DNA of 64,000 bases from JABWCQ01 sp964530625 (GTDB lineage Bacteria; Electryoneota; RPQS01). The position numbers and the translations under genes were made by a program. The notes beneath the pieces are model-generated. The model had not been told where the DNA came from, did not search any database, and worked only from the letters and a program-made list of their open reading frames with translations. Shown here piece by piece: positions 17,978 through 26,966 of the stretch (its first letter is position 1; every line of letters begins with the position of its first letter). The stretch is taken from positions 9,867 through 73,866 of the forward strand of contig CAZHAK010000011.1 of assembly GCA_964530625.1 (NCBI GenBank). The letters run 5' to 3'.

Positions 17978-18409
17978 TCAAGACTTAACGTCAGGCATGA
18001 TACTCCGGCTGCGTTGAGCCAGTGTACCTATTGTGGTCGTTTCCATGAAGACCCGAATGGAATCTCTTGTGTTGTCCCACAGATCTCCTATCGGGCATTG
18101 CGCGCATGCTCCGCAGTCACCATAGGCCAATAAACACGAACTCAACCGTTTGTCAGTGTCGAATACCTCGGCAATTTTCATCAACGATATGGAGTCGGGA
18201 TCCAGAATGAGAACGTATCCCCCTTTCGGGCCACGTATGGAGTCCACGATTCCTTGTGACTTCAGCGCGCCAAGTACTTTGCTGAGATAAGGCTGCGGAA
18301 TACCCTCCATTCGGGCAACATCAGTCGCCAGCCAACGGCTGTCTTTCGGCTGGCGCGCCAGACAAATCAGGGCGCGAACCGCATATGCTGCGGAATGGGA
18401 GAATAACAT
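17978..18409 (-). CDS. Rrf2-family transcriptional regulator (NsrR/IscR-like), first gene of the nitrate operon
   Basis: 143 aa. Winged-helix Rrf2 fold: N-terminal AAYAVRALICLA, recognition helix region IPQPYLSKVLGALKSQGIV, wing RGPKGGYVL. The C-terminal sensor loop has four Cys (C92, C99, C102, C105 in CLLAYGDCGACAQC), enough for an Fe-S cluster like those of NsrR (NO sensor), IscR or RsrR. It leads a polycistron that ends with the NO-stress repair gene ric, so an NO- or redox-responsive autoregulator is the likely role (inference). The start is 20 nt downstream of the predicted transcription start. Confidence 0.9.
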   Translation of the reverse strand: MLFSHSAAYAVRALICLARQPKDSRWLATDVARMEGIPQPYLSKVLGALKSQGIVDSIRGPKGGYVLILDPDSISLMKIAEVFDTDKRLSSCLLAYGDCGACAQCPIGDLWDNTRDSIRVFMETTTIGTLAQRSRSIMPDVKS

Positions 18410-18435
18410 AAAAGAATAGTGTATCTGTTTATCTA

Positions 18436-18464
18436 AATATACGCTTTACCAAACTGGCTGTCAA
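18436..18464 (-). promoter_or_regulatory. Sigma-70-type promoter of the Rrf2-nar operon
   Basis: On the minus strand: -35 TTGACA (18464-18459), a 17-nt spacer, -10 TATATT (18441-18436). The expected start is near 18429, giving a leader of about 20 nt before the ATG at 18409. A consensus -35 with near-consensus -10 implies a strong basal promoter, so control is probably by repression (for example by the Rrf2 protein). I did not see a convincing Rrf2 or FNR operator. Confidence 0.75.
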
Positions 18465-18663
18465 TGAAAAACTCTCATTTCTCATTCTTCCTTACTCTTT
18501 TAATTACAATAAAGTAATTCCCTTTTGTATCAATTAATTCTTACATAACGAGGCGCACTTGTCTCTTCAAGATATCCTCCTTCTGTTTTGCCTTGCTAAT
18601 ACCAAGCAGTCCCGCAGTCGCAAAGGAAAATCTGCCTAAAGTTGTCAGATTAATTCCTTTGGC

Positions 18664-18692
18664 TTGCAAAGTATCGCTTTTCATTGTATTTT
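18664..18692 (+). promoter_or_regulatory. Candidate promoter of the CHAT-TPR gene
   Basis: TTGCAA (18664-18669), 17-nt spacer, TATTTT (18687-18692). It lies 33 nt before the ATG at 18726, which has AAGGA 6 nt upstream. The rest of the divergent 18410-18725 gap is AT-rich with no other recognised element. Confidence 0.5.
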
Positions 18693-18725
18693 CTAAATGA
18701 GTAGAAATTTAAGCCAAGGAAAATC

Positions 18726-21584
18726 ATGAGAATCGGTCAACTTGCGTTGTTTTTTGGAGCGCTTTTGGGAATCGTTGCTCCATGTTTCTCGGTGACTTGG
18801 CAAGACCTGGTCGCCCAGTCTGATTCTGCTATGTCCGATTTGCGCTATGAAGACTCCCAGTCCCTATTGAAACAGGCCCTTGAAATGGCCGAAGCAGAGA
18901 ACGGAGTTGATGACCAGAGCGTCGCCACAATTCTGATTGATGTGGGACTATGTTACTATTATCGTGGAATGTACGCGGATACGGAAGCGGCTTGGAAGAG
19001 AGCCTTGGATATCAGGGAGCGAAAGTATAGTTCGGGTGCGCTTGAGATCGGCTTGTGCGTGGGTAACCTCGCCGTTCTGTATAAGAACACGGGCCGCTAC
19101 GTGGAAGCTGAAGCGCTGTTCCGGAAGGCTATAGACATTCGTGAAAAGATGCTAGGGCAGGAGCATCCTGATCTTGCGGCTGCCTTGAACAATTTGGCCA
19201 ACTTGTTACTTCTTGCGGCGCGATATGCTGAAGCGGAGCCGTTGTATCAACAAGCCCTTTACATCATGGAGGCCGCTAAAGGTCAAGACGACCCCATGGT
19301 GGCCTCCGCGCTTAACAATCTCGCCGCACTTTATCATGTTCAGGGCCGCTATCAGGATGCCGAGCCGCTGTACCTGCGAGCGCTTGAAACAAATCGCGCA
19401 GCCTACGGGGAGGATCATCCGGATGTCATCCAGTCGGTAAAGAATCTTGCTGAACTGTATCATGACCGGGGAGAATACGCGAAAGCCGAACCGCTTTATG
19501 GACAAGCGCTGGAGATTGGTGAACGAGTGATGGGGCAGGATCACCCCAGAGTGGCGGCGACGTTAAGCGAACTGGCTCGACTGTATTCCGATCAGGGCCG
19601 CTATGTGGATGCCGAACCGCTTGTCCGACGAGCAATCAAGATCGGCGAAAGTTCTGTGAAGGCGGACAATATTGAGGTTGCTGGATATCGAAAGACACTC
19701 GGAGATGTGTTGCAGCTCCAGGGGCGGCTTGACGACGCACTAGCAGCCTACGACGCGGCGTTCTCCAATATCGAAAAGTCTGCGGGCAAAGAACATAATG
19801 TCGCCGCCGAGATTCTGCATGGAAAGGCAATGCTCGCGTTCGCACGACAGAATATTGATCAAGCGATTGAGCTCCAAAAACAAGCTTACGTCATCCGCCG
19901 AAAGAACTTTAGTGAGGGATTTGGAGTACTTGCGGAGCGAAGCGCGTTGGACTACTCGAAATTCCTGCAGGCGGAAGCATCGAACTACCTGTCTTTTCTG
20001 CTGGCAGCGCCGAATGGAGAAAATACCTATCGTGAAGAAATCGCCAGAGTAGTGTTTTCTACAAAGGGCTTGGTGACGGATGGCATTTTCGTTCGACATA
20101 AATCCGTTAGCGCCATAGCGGCGCTTGTCGATTCTCTTAATCAGGCACGCACTGAGCTTTCAAAACTCTACGTTGAAGGCCCGGATCCTGCTCGTTCTTG
20201 GGCCTATCAGATGGATGTTTCTCGCGCAACGGAACGGAAAGAGAAATTCGAGCAGGCGCTCGCTCGTAGCGGAACTGAGTTCCGGGGTGAAAACATCATT
20301 ACTCAAGTTGCTGTTCAGCAAGTATCGGCGGACCTGCCCGACGGAACGAGCTTAGTGGAATTCATGCGCTATGAACGAAGCACTGACCTCACTGGCGGCG
20401 AGGCTCGCTATTTGGCTGTGGTGGTGAAGAGCAATGGTCGCGCTTTTGCGGCTGACTTAGGCAGCGTGGCAGAAATTGACAGCGCGATCACTGAATACCG
20501 CCGCCATATGGCGGACGTGCGGTCGCTGAATATCGAGGAATATCGAGCCGTGTCGTCAAAACTATACCGGTTGATTTGGCAGCCATTTGAATCACAATTA
20601 ACAGGGCTGAGTGCCGTCTTTCTGTCCCCTGACGATGCGCTCTGTTTGGTTTCCTTTGGTGGGCTTAACGCTCCTGATGGACAGTATCTGATCGAGAAGT
20701 ATCCCATCCATTATATCTCGTCCGGGCGAGATCTTGTCCGTGCGCCCGTGACAACAGCGACAGGGAAGGGCCTGTTGGCTATGGGTGATCCGGACTATGA
20801 TGCGTCGGTGGCGGCACGAACGGGTAAAACCTTGTCCGGCACAATAGCTTCAGCTATCAGCTCGTTCATGCCGAGTTTGTCTCGAGGCAACACCTCGGGC
20901 TGCATGACTCTTAGAGATATGCAGCTTGGCCCCTTGCCGGAAACCAGATCGGAAGTGAATAGTGTCGTGGAACGATGGCATGCATCGACGACGGAGCCAA
21001 CACAGGAATTTCTTGGCCCGCTGGCTACTGAGGACGCTTTCAAGTTACATTGCAGCGGTGCAAGAGTTTTACATTTGGCTACCCATGGTTATTACATCTC
21101 AGGGTCCTGCACCCCGGAGACAGCTGGCCCCGGTTTCGTTGGTGAAAGCCCCCTGCTTCAATCTGGACTGTTTTTCGCCGGAGCGAATTTGAAAGGAAGC
21201 GGCGCTGCTGAGGCAGGGCTTCAGGATGGAATCTTGACTGCGGAAGAAGTGGCAGCCATGAACTTGGCCGGAGTGAACTTGGTGGTGCTGTCAGCCTGTG
21301 AAACCGGACTGGGCGAAGTGCGGAAAGGTGAAGGCGTGTTCGGCCTGCGCCGTGCCTTTCAAATGGCAGGAGCGCGAACCGTCATTAGCGCGCTGTGGCC
21401 GGTGGACGATAAATCTACAGCTGATTTGATGGGTAACTTGTTCGCTTCTGGTGACGAGGACTTATATGCTGCGATGAGAAACTCAGTCTTGCGGACACTG
21501 AAGTCCCGCCGGGCCAAAGGGGAGAGCGATCACCCATTCTTCTGGGGAGCCTTTATTGCTACCGGTGGTTGGAAGCGAAACTAA
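18726..21584 (+). CDS. Exported TPR-CHAT protein (caspase-like protease domain)
   Basis: 952 aa. N-terminal hydrophobic signal (residues about 1-23). A series of kinesin-light-chain-type TPRs with 42-residue period fills roughly 30-400 (units such as ALNNLAALYHVQGRYQDAEPL). A helical linker leads to a C-terminal CHAT domain (about 640-950). The catalytic dyad is visible: His787 in HLATHGYY and Cys858 in VVLSACETGLG, followed by GVFGLRRAFQMAGARTVISALWPVDD. CHAT proteins are clan CD peptidases related to caspases and separase; the TPRs likely bind the partner or substrate. A signal peptide on a CHAT protein suggests action outside the cytoplasm. It is monocistronic and ends at a strong shared terminator. 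Substrate unknown. Confidence 0.9.
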   Translation: MRIGQLALFFGALLGIVAPCFSVTWQDLVAQSDSAMSDLRYEDSQSLLKQALEMAEAENGVDDQSVATILIDVGLCYYYRGMYADTEAAWKRALDIRERKYSSGALEIGLCVGNLAVLYKNTGRYVEAEALFRKAIDIREKMLGQEHPDLAAALNNLANLLLLAARYAEAEPLYQQALYIMEAAKGQDDPMVASALNNLAALYHVQGRYQDAEPLYLRALETNRAAYGEDHPDVIQSVKNLAELYHDRGEYAKAEPLYGQALEIGERVMGQDHPRVAATLSELARLYSDQGRYVDAEPLVRRAIKIGESSVKADNIEVAGYRKTLGDVLQLQGRLDDALAAYDAAFSNIEKSAGKEHNVAAEILHGKAMLAFARQNIDQAIELQKQAYVIRRKNFSEGFGVLAERSALDYSKFLQAEASNYLSFLLAAPNGENTYREEIARVVFSTKGLVTDGIFVRHKSVSAIAALVDSLNQARTELSKLYVEGPDPARSWAYQMDVSRATERKEKFEQALARSGTEFRGENIITQVAVQQVSADLPDGTSLVEFMRYERSTDLTGGEARYLAVVVKSNGRAFAADLGSVAEIDSAITEYRRHMADVRSLNIEEYRAVSSKLYRLIWQPFESQLTGLSAVFLSPDDALCLVSFGGLNAPDGQYLIEKYPIHYISSGRDLVRAPVTTATGKGLLAMGDPDYDASVAARTGKTLSGTIASAISSFMPSLSRGNTSGCMTLRDMQLGPLPETRSEVNSVVERWHASTTEPTQEFLGPLATEDAFKLHCSGARVLHLATHGYYISGSCTPETAGPGFVGESPLLQSGLFFAGANLKGSGAAEAGLQDGILTAEEVAAMNLAGVNLVVLSACETGLGEVRKGEGVFGLRRAFQMAGARTVISALWPVDDKSTADLMGNLFASGDEDLYAAMRNSVLRTLKSRRAKGESDHPFFWGAFIATGGWKRN

Positions 21585-21605
21585 CGGCTTTCAAAGAAAC
21601 GGACA

Positions 21606-21637
21606 AAAAAAGAGACGACAGATGCCGTCTCTTTTTT
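21606..21637. terminator. Bidirectional rho-independent terminator
   Basis: AAAAAAGAGACG and CGTCTCTTTTTT form a perfect 12-bp stem around an 8-nt loop. A-tract and T-tract on opposite sides serve both the CHAT gene (stop 21584) and the convergent gene ending at 21654. Confidence 0.92.
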
Positions 21638-21653
21638 ATCGAATGCAAGGAGC

Positions 21654-22514
21654 TTACTTAGGCGTAGGAACTTTGCCCGGCTTGATGACAATGGCGAACG
21701 ATCTGTCGCTGACATCCTCAATGATCAGATTTGTGGAACTCTTTGCGACTACCTTAACTAAGCAGTTGTCAAGGGTAGTAGCAGATACAGGTGTCATCCA
21801 CTCGTAAGAGCACTTGCTGACATCCAGTTGTTCCTCAATGACCGAGAAAGACTTCCCACCGTCGTGCGACCAGTAGACGTTGTAGTTCAAAGCAGAGGGT
21901 TCGCAATTCCAGCTGATTTCGACCGTAGAGCCACCATTATAGGACTCGCCTCCGTTAGGTGCCTTCACAATTAGAACAGGCACAACTATGGAACTCACGG
22001 CAATGTTTCCCTCTGAAGGGGTGCCGGAGACGGGTTTATCCTTCGTCGATTTCGACTTGTCCAGGGCTTCATTTTCGCCTTGCGTTGCCGAGATCTCAAA
22101 TGCCGCATCGCTGTTATCTAGGATTATCCGACCGTCTTCGAGCTTGGCCTCGACGCGAACGAAACACTCATGCGACGGGCTTTCCAAGATTTTCCATTCA
22201 TGCGAACACTCTCCTGTGCCCAATTCGGAAGCCAGGGCGGTGTAGCTTTTTCCGCCATCAGTAGAAAGGTACAGGTTGTAATATACTGCGCTACTTACGC
22301 ATGACCACTTGACCGTATAGGTCGAGCCAACGAGCAGCTTGTCGCCGCCATTGGGTGTGAATACGTTAATAGACGGAGCTGGGGGCGGGGCGAAAATCAC
22401 ATCCGTTCCACCGGGAGCCGGTTTGGCTTGATCTGCCGCCCACACCATGTTCGGCAGACAGAAGGCGCCCAAGCACAGGGCACACACCAGATTGATGAGC
22501 AAATTGCTTTTCAT
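21654..22514 (-). CDS. Secreted protein with two Kre9/KNH-type Ig-like repeats
   Basis: 286 aa. Signal peptide (about 1-26, ending VWAA). Two homologous domains follow (about 48-140 and 180-275). Each opens with PNGG, then an ITW-like strand (YTVKWSC, VEISWNC), then DGGKS(Y/F) and CS(Y/H)EW. This is the PNGGE...W pattern of Ser/Thr-rich surface domains common in secreted FCB proteins. Each repeat has conserved Cys pairs that could form disulfides. A low-complexity linker separates them. The start has AAGGAGAAG 3-4 nt upstream. There is no T9SS tail on this one. Likely a surface or periplasmic binding module; its ligand is unknown. Confidence 0.7.
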   Translation of the reverse strand: MKSNLLINLVCALCLGAFCLPNMVWAADQAKPAPGGTDVIFAPPPAPSINVFTPNGGDKLLVGSTYTVKWSCVSSAVYYNLYLSTDGGKSYTALASELGTGECSHEWKILESPSHECFVRVEAKLEDGRIILDNSDAAFEISATQGENEALDKSKSTKDKPVSGTPSEGNIAVSSIVVPVLIVKAPNGGESYNGGSTVEISWNCEPSALNYNVYWSHDGGKSFSVIEEQLDVSKCSYEWMTPVSATTLDNCLVKVVAKSSTNLIIEDVSDRSFAIVIKPGKVPTPK

Positions 22515-22934
22515 TTACTTCTCCTTGTTTTGGGACCGAGTTGTGCGACATCGTTTTCTTGATGATGCCGCTACCATTAGAATCTAAGCTAAGTACTTCA
22601 ATATCCTGATGTTACTAGCTGCACTAAAGCGCTGACTTGTGATTTCCAACGTCCTCAGTAGAATGATTGTTGATTCCTATGACTTCTTACCTCTGGCATT
22701 GAAATAATAGTTACTCCTGCCAACAATCGCAATGAGTGAGTGAAAATAAATCAATACACGATAACTCATGCAAAATGTTGGCAAAAATGACGGTTTTTCG
22801 GCTATTTTGCAAGTATTGTAGCACAATGAGCTAGGGCCAAATTTAGATTTTAATGAGTTCGTACCCTTTCAAGTAAGAGAGGCCGTGCGGGAAGCACGGC
22901 CTCAATGTCTCGTCATGCGGAGCCGGAATCAAAT
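22515..22934. other. Intergenic region, 420 bases
   Basis: Contains the leader and ribosome binding site of the gene starting at 22514 and the terminator hairpin of the gene ending at 22935. No gene, repeat or RNA was recognised in the AT-rich middle. Confidence 0.4.
22879..22903 (-). terminator. Hairpin terminator of the large T9SS cargo gene
   Basis: Perfect 10-bp GC-rich stem GAGGCCGTGC/GCACGGCCTC with a 5-nt loop, 32 nt after the stop at 22935. On the minus strand it is followed by TCTTACTT, a weak T-rich tail. Confidence 0.7.
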
Positions 22935-25900
22935 CTACTTTAGCAGTATCATCTTGTGCGAAATTGATTTAGCCGGAGATTCGAGTCGATAGAAATAGAT
23001 GCCCGATGGAAAATCGCTTGCCTCAAAATTGATAATGTGGCGTCCGGCGGCGCGAGTGCCTTCCGCCAGCACCGCAACTTCACGACCCCCAAGGTCAAAA
23101 AGCCTTAAGGAAATCTTCGTTGCATCAGGCAGGTTGTACTCAATCGTAGTTGAGGCGTTGAACGGGTTGGGGTAGTTCTGAGCAAGCGAAAATCCAGTCG
23201 GTAAGATATTCGTCAGCGGCGTCGCCTCAACCGTTCCGTGAATCGTGCGCGAACCGTCAAAATCAACGGAGGTCAACGTATAACTGTAAACTTGACCATA
23301 AACCACTTCTTCGTCAACCCATGTATAGTCGTGACCGGTCGCACTGTTTGTCGCAGAAACTTGTGATATTGCGGCCCCGTTACGATCCACTTCAAAATGA
23401 CTCACGTTAGTCTCCGATGCCGTACTCCAGTTAAGCATGATGCTATTGGGGCCCGCGGTCGCAGAGAACGAAAGAAACTCGACGGGGACGTTTTCATCCA
23501 GGACTTCCATCGTGACCGGAATCACCACCAAACTCGCTTCCGAGTCATTTGTCAGAAATTCGATATTACCTGTATAGAGCCCGGGTAACAAGTTTCCCGG
23601 CTCAAACACGAGGATCAAGTCACGGCAGTGCCCTGAACGTGCTGTGCCGGCTGACCATTCTGAAATGCTCAACCACGGTGGCGAAGGAGGATTTGTCTGC
23701 AACCACGTCGCGCTCCATTCTAACACGCACGACTCATTGTTGCAGATTTCCAGCGTGTGTTCCCGCGTGGTTCCATAAGGGACATCCTTAGCAATGGAAC
23801 TTTCGCTCGCTTGGAATCCGGGATCCTGAGTGCAAATAAAGTTCTTCATCCCAAAGGGTCCGAATGAAATATCCAGAAAGCGTCCGTCCGGCAGGCGCGC
23901 TCCGGTCACTTCCGCGAAATCTCCACTGAAGCTTGCATAACTCAACAGAGTGAGAGTGTCATCAAGCTCGGGTATAAATCCGTCTTGGAGCAGCAGCGCC
24001 AATGTCCCGCCCACAGTCAGATTACCTAAAATCTGTAGCTGGTCGTGGTCTTGTCCAGGTGTCGTTCCGCGAATTTCAATAAGCAGAACCGAAGTGGGTC
24101 CAAAAGTCACATCTCCAATAATCTGAAAGATTCCCGGCGAAGCTCCCGGGCTAATCGTGCCGTTGTTTGTGAATGTCGCGCCGCTTACGTCAAGCGTGCC
24201 CAATCCGTGAATCAGTCCGCCTGCCGCATTTTCGAACACCCCTTGAATAACGAGAACCGTACCTGCGTGAATCTCAATGTCACTGTAGTTAGTTCCTCCG
24301 CCGGCCAGTGTCAAAGTGTCCGCCAACACATCAATAAAGCCGCTGTCCGCAAGATTGATCATCGTTGGTGTAACAACTCGATTTGTCAGACTGAGGACCG
24401 CGTCGTTGCCGTTGATCTGTCCACCGTTCTGAATCACTCCATTCCCGCCGATTGCCGCATCTCCAATCAAATCAATCACACCGGAAGCGCTATTCACTAA
24501 CGTGTCTTCCAGAACAATTTGAGTTCCGCTGTTCACTGTAATCACGCCGTAATTCGTGAACTTATCGGTTATAAACCACTCCGTAAGCACCGGATCCCGC
24601 GAAACGTCCGATTGCAACTCAATCACACCGTCATTCGAGCCGCCTCGGCTCGTTCGGCTCTTTCCAAGAATATCAATTGTGCCCGGGGTTCGGGAAAACG
24701 GATCAAAGTTGTAAACAAAAAGATCGAATACACTTGTGTCTAAGGGCGAATTGATCGTCATCTCGCCCGAGTTAATCAGACTGTCCGTCAAACTGGTAAT
24801 CTTTACGGAATCGCCAACGTTCATGGTACCGCCGGATCCGACAAATATGCTGGCGCCGTTGCTTGTCGTAATGACACCTGAGCCGTTGAAATTTGCGGTT
24901 CCGTCAATGGTCAGTTTGCTGCCATCCATTGACTTGGCATCAGGCCCGAGGACTTCCAGAGTGGCGCCGGGTTGAATCGTGACGCTGTCGCCACCACCCT
25001 CACCGAGGCTGCCGGACGTCCAAATCTGGCCACCCCCGCCAACGACAACGACATTCGCGTTAATTGTTCCACCGCTCAGTTCGAATGCATAAGTGTAAAT
25101 CGTTTGATTCGCATTGAAGACGATTCCCAAGTCTGCACGAAGAACTTGCAACGTGTCTATTACATTTGCGGGATTGAAGTACACAACTCCCGGTCCATGT
25201 AGATTGAATACACCGGAGAATTCAAACGTGTTCAAATAAATAAAATGGAAAGCAGGACTGCTAAGAGTGAACGTGCCGGAATCAGGGACCGAGCATCTGA
25301 TCACGCTCGGCTCACGAAATTCACCGTTGCCGTCAACAATCAGTTCCGCTTGCGGCGCCACCTGAACTGTATCCCAAAATGTCAAGTTATGGTTGTTTCG
25401 GAACCAAAGAGTTCCCTCATCAACAAAGACGTCGCCGAGGTCACTGTGTACCGGGCCTTCCCACCCCTCTAAAAACTCACCCTCAAACTCACAGTCAATC
25501 ACACTCGTGTCGATGCCGGTATGAATAATGTCGCCGTTGTTGACCGTTCTCGCGCCGTCTGTGGCGGCCACGATCTGTGACGACCCGAACATTTCCACTG
25601 TTCCCATTGTATCAACAACAAAATAGCGGTTTGAATCAAGTTCGTCAATTGTATAGAGTGTTCCAGTTTGCAGAGCCATATAGCCATCGGTTTCAAAATG
25701 GCTGGCGCGAACTTCACCGCTCTCCACGGTAAACGTCCCAATATCCCGGTTAAAGAATGGAACGCGAATATCGAGTGCGCCGCCACCTGTCTTTGTGATT
25801 GTGCCAAAATTCTCTACGTAGCTCGGTGGATTATAGCCAAAGTCATAGTTTACGGTGACATCACCGTTGAAAATTATCTGCCCAATAGATTCGTTGGTAA

Positions 25901-26369
25901 AGGCAGTCCCGCTATAGGCTGTCGACATGATAAGCAATGATGTCGAATCAAAGTACATCGTCCCATGATTTGTAAACGAATTGTCGATTGCGATTGCGCC
26001 TACGTCACCCACAATAAGGCAACCAAAATTACTGAAAATCATTTGCCCGCTGACATCCACCACTCCGTCCTGATCGGTAACAAGCGTACTGCCGTCGACG
26101 TGAAGCGTCTGGGTTCCAGCTTGCTCGCCGCCGACAGTAATCCCTCTTACTACGATAATATCTTCTGTATCCAGAACGACCGTGTACGTGCCCGGAAGTA
26201 TAATAAAAACAGGGTCGCCATACTGTGGAGTGCCGTTGGGCGTCCAATTTGAGCCTTCGGCCCAATTTCCGCCAGAGGCATTATTCCAGTAGCGAGGAAC
26301 TGCATTGGCAGCTGTGGCTGCGAATAGCAGTGCGATCGCAACAATCCAAAAAATCGATTTCATGTTCAT
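22935..26369 (-). CDS. Large secreted repeat protein with T9SS-type C-terminal domain
   Basis: 1144 aa. Signal peptide (about 1-24, ending ANA), then a region beginning PRYWNNASGGNWAEGSNWTPNGTP, a motif common at the start of autotransporter-like beta-helix proteins. About 750 residues of short Gly/Asn/Thr-rich strands follow (GTMNVGDSV, INSGEMTIN and similar), likely a right-handed beta-helix. Then come a choice-of-anchor-like stretch, an FN3-like domain (VEFLSFSATAGPNSIMLNWST), and a C-terminal NYPNPFNASTTIEYNLP...GIYFYRL domain ending KMILLK, the sorting signal for type IX secretion in FCB bacteria. The start at 26369 has AAGGTG upstream; the frame to 26411 adds residues before the signal peptide. 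An adhesin or surface-layer role is inferred only from architecture. Confidence 0.8.
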   Translation of the reverse strand: MNMKSIFWIVAIALLFAATAANAVPRYWNNASGGNWAEGSNWTPNGTPQYGDPVFIILPGTYTVVLDTEDIIVVRGITVGGEQAGTQTLHVDGSTLVTDQDGVVDVSGQMIFSNFGCLIVGDVGAIAIDNSFTNHGTMYFDSTSLLIMSTAYSGTAFTNESIGQIIFNGDVTVNYDFGYNPPSYVENFGTITKTGGGALDIRVPFFNRDIGTFTVESGEVRASHFETDGYMALQTGTLYTIDELDSNRYFVVDTMGTVEMFGSSQIVAATDGARTVNNGDIIHTGIDTSVIDCEFEGEFLEGWEGPVHSDLGDVFVDEGTLWFRNNHNLTFWDTVQVAPQAELIVDGNGEFREPSVIRCSVPDSGTFTLSSPAFHFIYLNTFEFSGVFNLHGPGVVYFNPANVIDTLQVLRADLGIVFNANQTIYTYAFELSGGTINANVVVVGGGGQIWTSGSLGEGGGDSVTIQPGATLEVLGPDAKSMDGSKLTIDGTANFNGSGVITTSNGASIFVGSGGTMNVGDSVKITSLTDSLINSGEMTINSPLDTSVFDLFVYNFDPFSRTPGTIDILGKSRTSRGGSNDGVIELQSDVSRDPVLTEWFITDKFTNYGVITVNSGTQIVLEDTLVNSASGVIDLIGDAAIGGNGVIQNGGQINGNDAVLSLTNRVVTPTMINLADSGFIDVLADTLTLAGGGTNYSDIEIHAGTVLVIQGVFENAAGGLIHGLGTLDVSGATFTNNGTISPGASPGIFQIIGDVTFGPTSVLLIEIRGTTPGQDHDQLQILGNLTVGGTLALLLQDGFIPELDDTLTLLSYASFSGDFAEVTGARLPDGRFLDISFGPFGMKNFICTQDPGFQASESSIAKDVPYGTTREHTLEICNNESCVLEWSATWLQTNPPSPPWLSISEWSAGTARSGHCRDLILVFEPGNLLPGLYTGNIEFLTNDSEASLVVIPVTMEVLDENVPVEFLSFSATAGPNSIMLNWSTASETNVSHFEVDRNGAAISQVSATNSATGHDYTWVDEEVVYGQVYSYTLTSVDFDGSRTIHGTVEATPLTNILPTGFSLAQNYPNPFNASTTIEYNLPDATKISLRLFDLGGREVAVLAEGTRAAGRHIINFEASDFPSGIYFYRLESPAKSISHKMILLK

Positions 26370-26966
26370 GGTTTTTCCCACCTTGATTGCCTTTTGAGTC
26401 AGCTGGGTCACTATTATGACGAAAATACAGTACGTTTACTATCCATGAGGGTCGGCGTCGGGGTCGGTTAAAGTTTCAATCAAGCAAACAACTGAATATG
26501 AAGGAGGTTTCATTCCAAGGTCCAGCAGAGCGGAAAAGAGAGGCGTTCGAACAGAGGCAGAACGGCTTACCAACTGACCCATTCCAACCCGGTGATCTGA
26601 TTTGTATAGCCGCGGTAACTCAATTCAGTACACGATTTCTACTCAATACTGCTCTAAAACTTGACAAAATGACTCATATTCAGGAAGCATAAGAATTGGG
26701 CATCGGTCACGTTGCAATTTCAATTTACTATCTATCCATTCTACAAGTTACAACATGAACGCCCGTTCCACAACAAAACTCGAGGGGCTATATTATTTTG
26801 TGATTCAGTCATACTGTGGATGTTAGAATGTTGTAACCCTATTTACTATGGTTTGAACAGTCGTGCAAATGAAAAATGTTGGTCTGTATGCGTGCATCTC
26901 TATCTAAACCAAAAAACCCTGGGTGACGGCCAAGGGCTTTTGTCCACTTCTACTCACAAAGATTTT
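26370..26966. other. Intergenic region, about 600 bases
   Basis: Holds the upstream region of the T9SS cargo gene and the terminator of the anti-sigma gene. Short open frames here (for example 26498-26692) have no homology I can see and no support beyond length. Confidence 0.4.
26915..26941 (-). terminator. Terminator of the sigma/anti-sigma operon
   Basis: On the minus strand an AAGCCCT/AGGGTTT stem-loop is followed by TTTT, 25 nt after the stop at 26967. The stem is short and interrupted, but the T-tract is clear. Confidence 0.55.
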
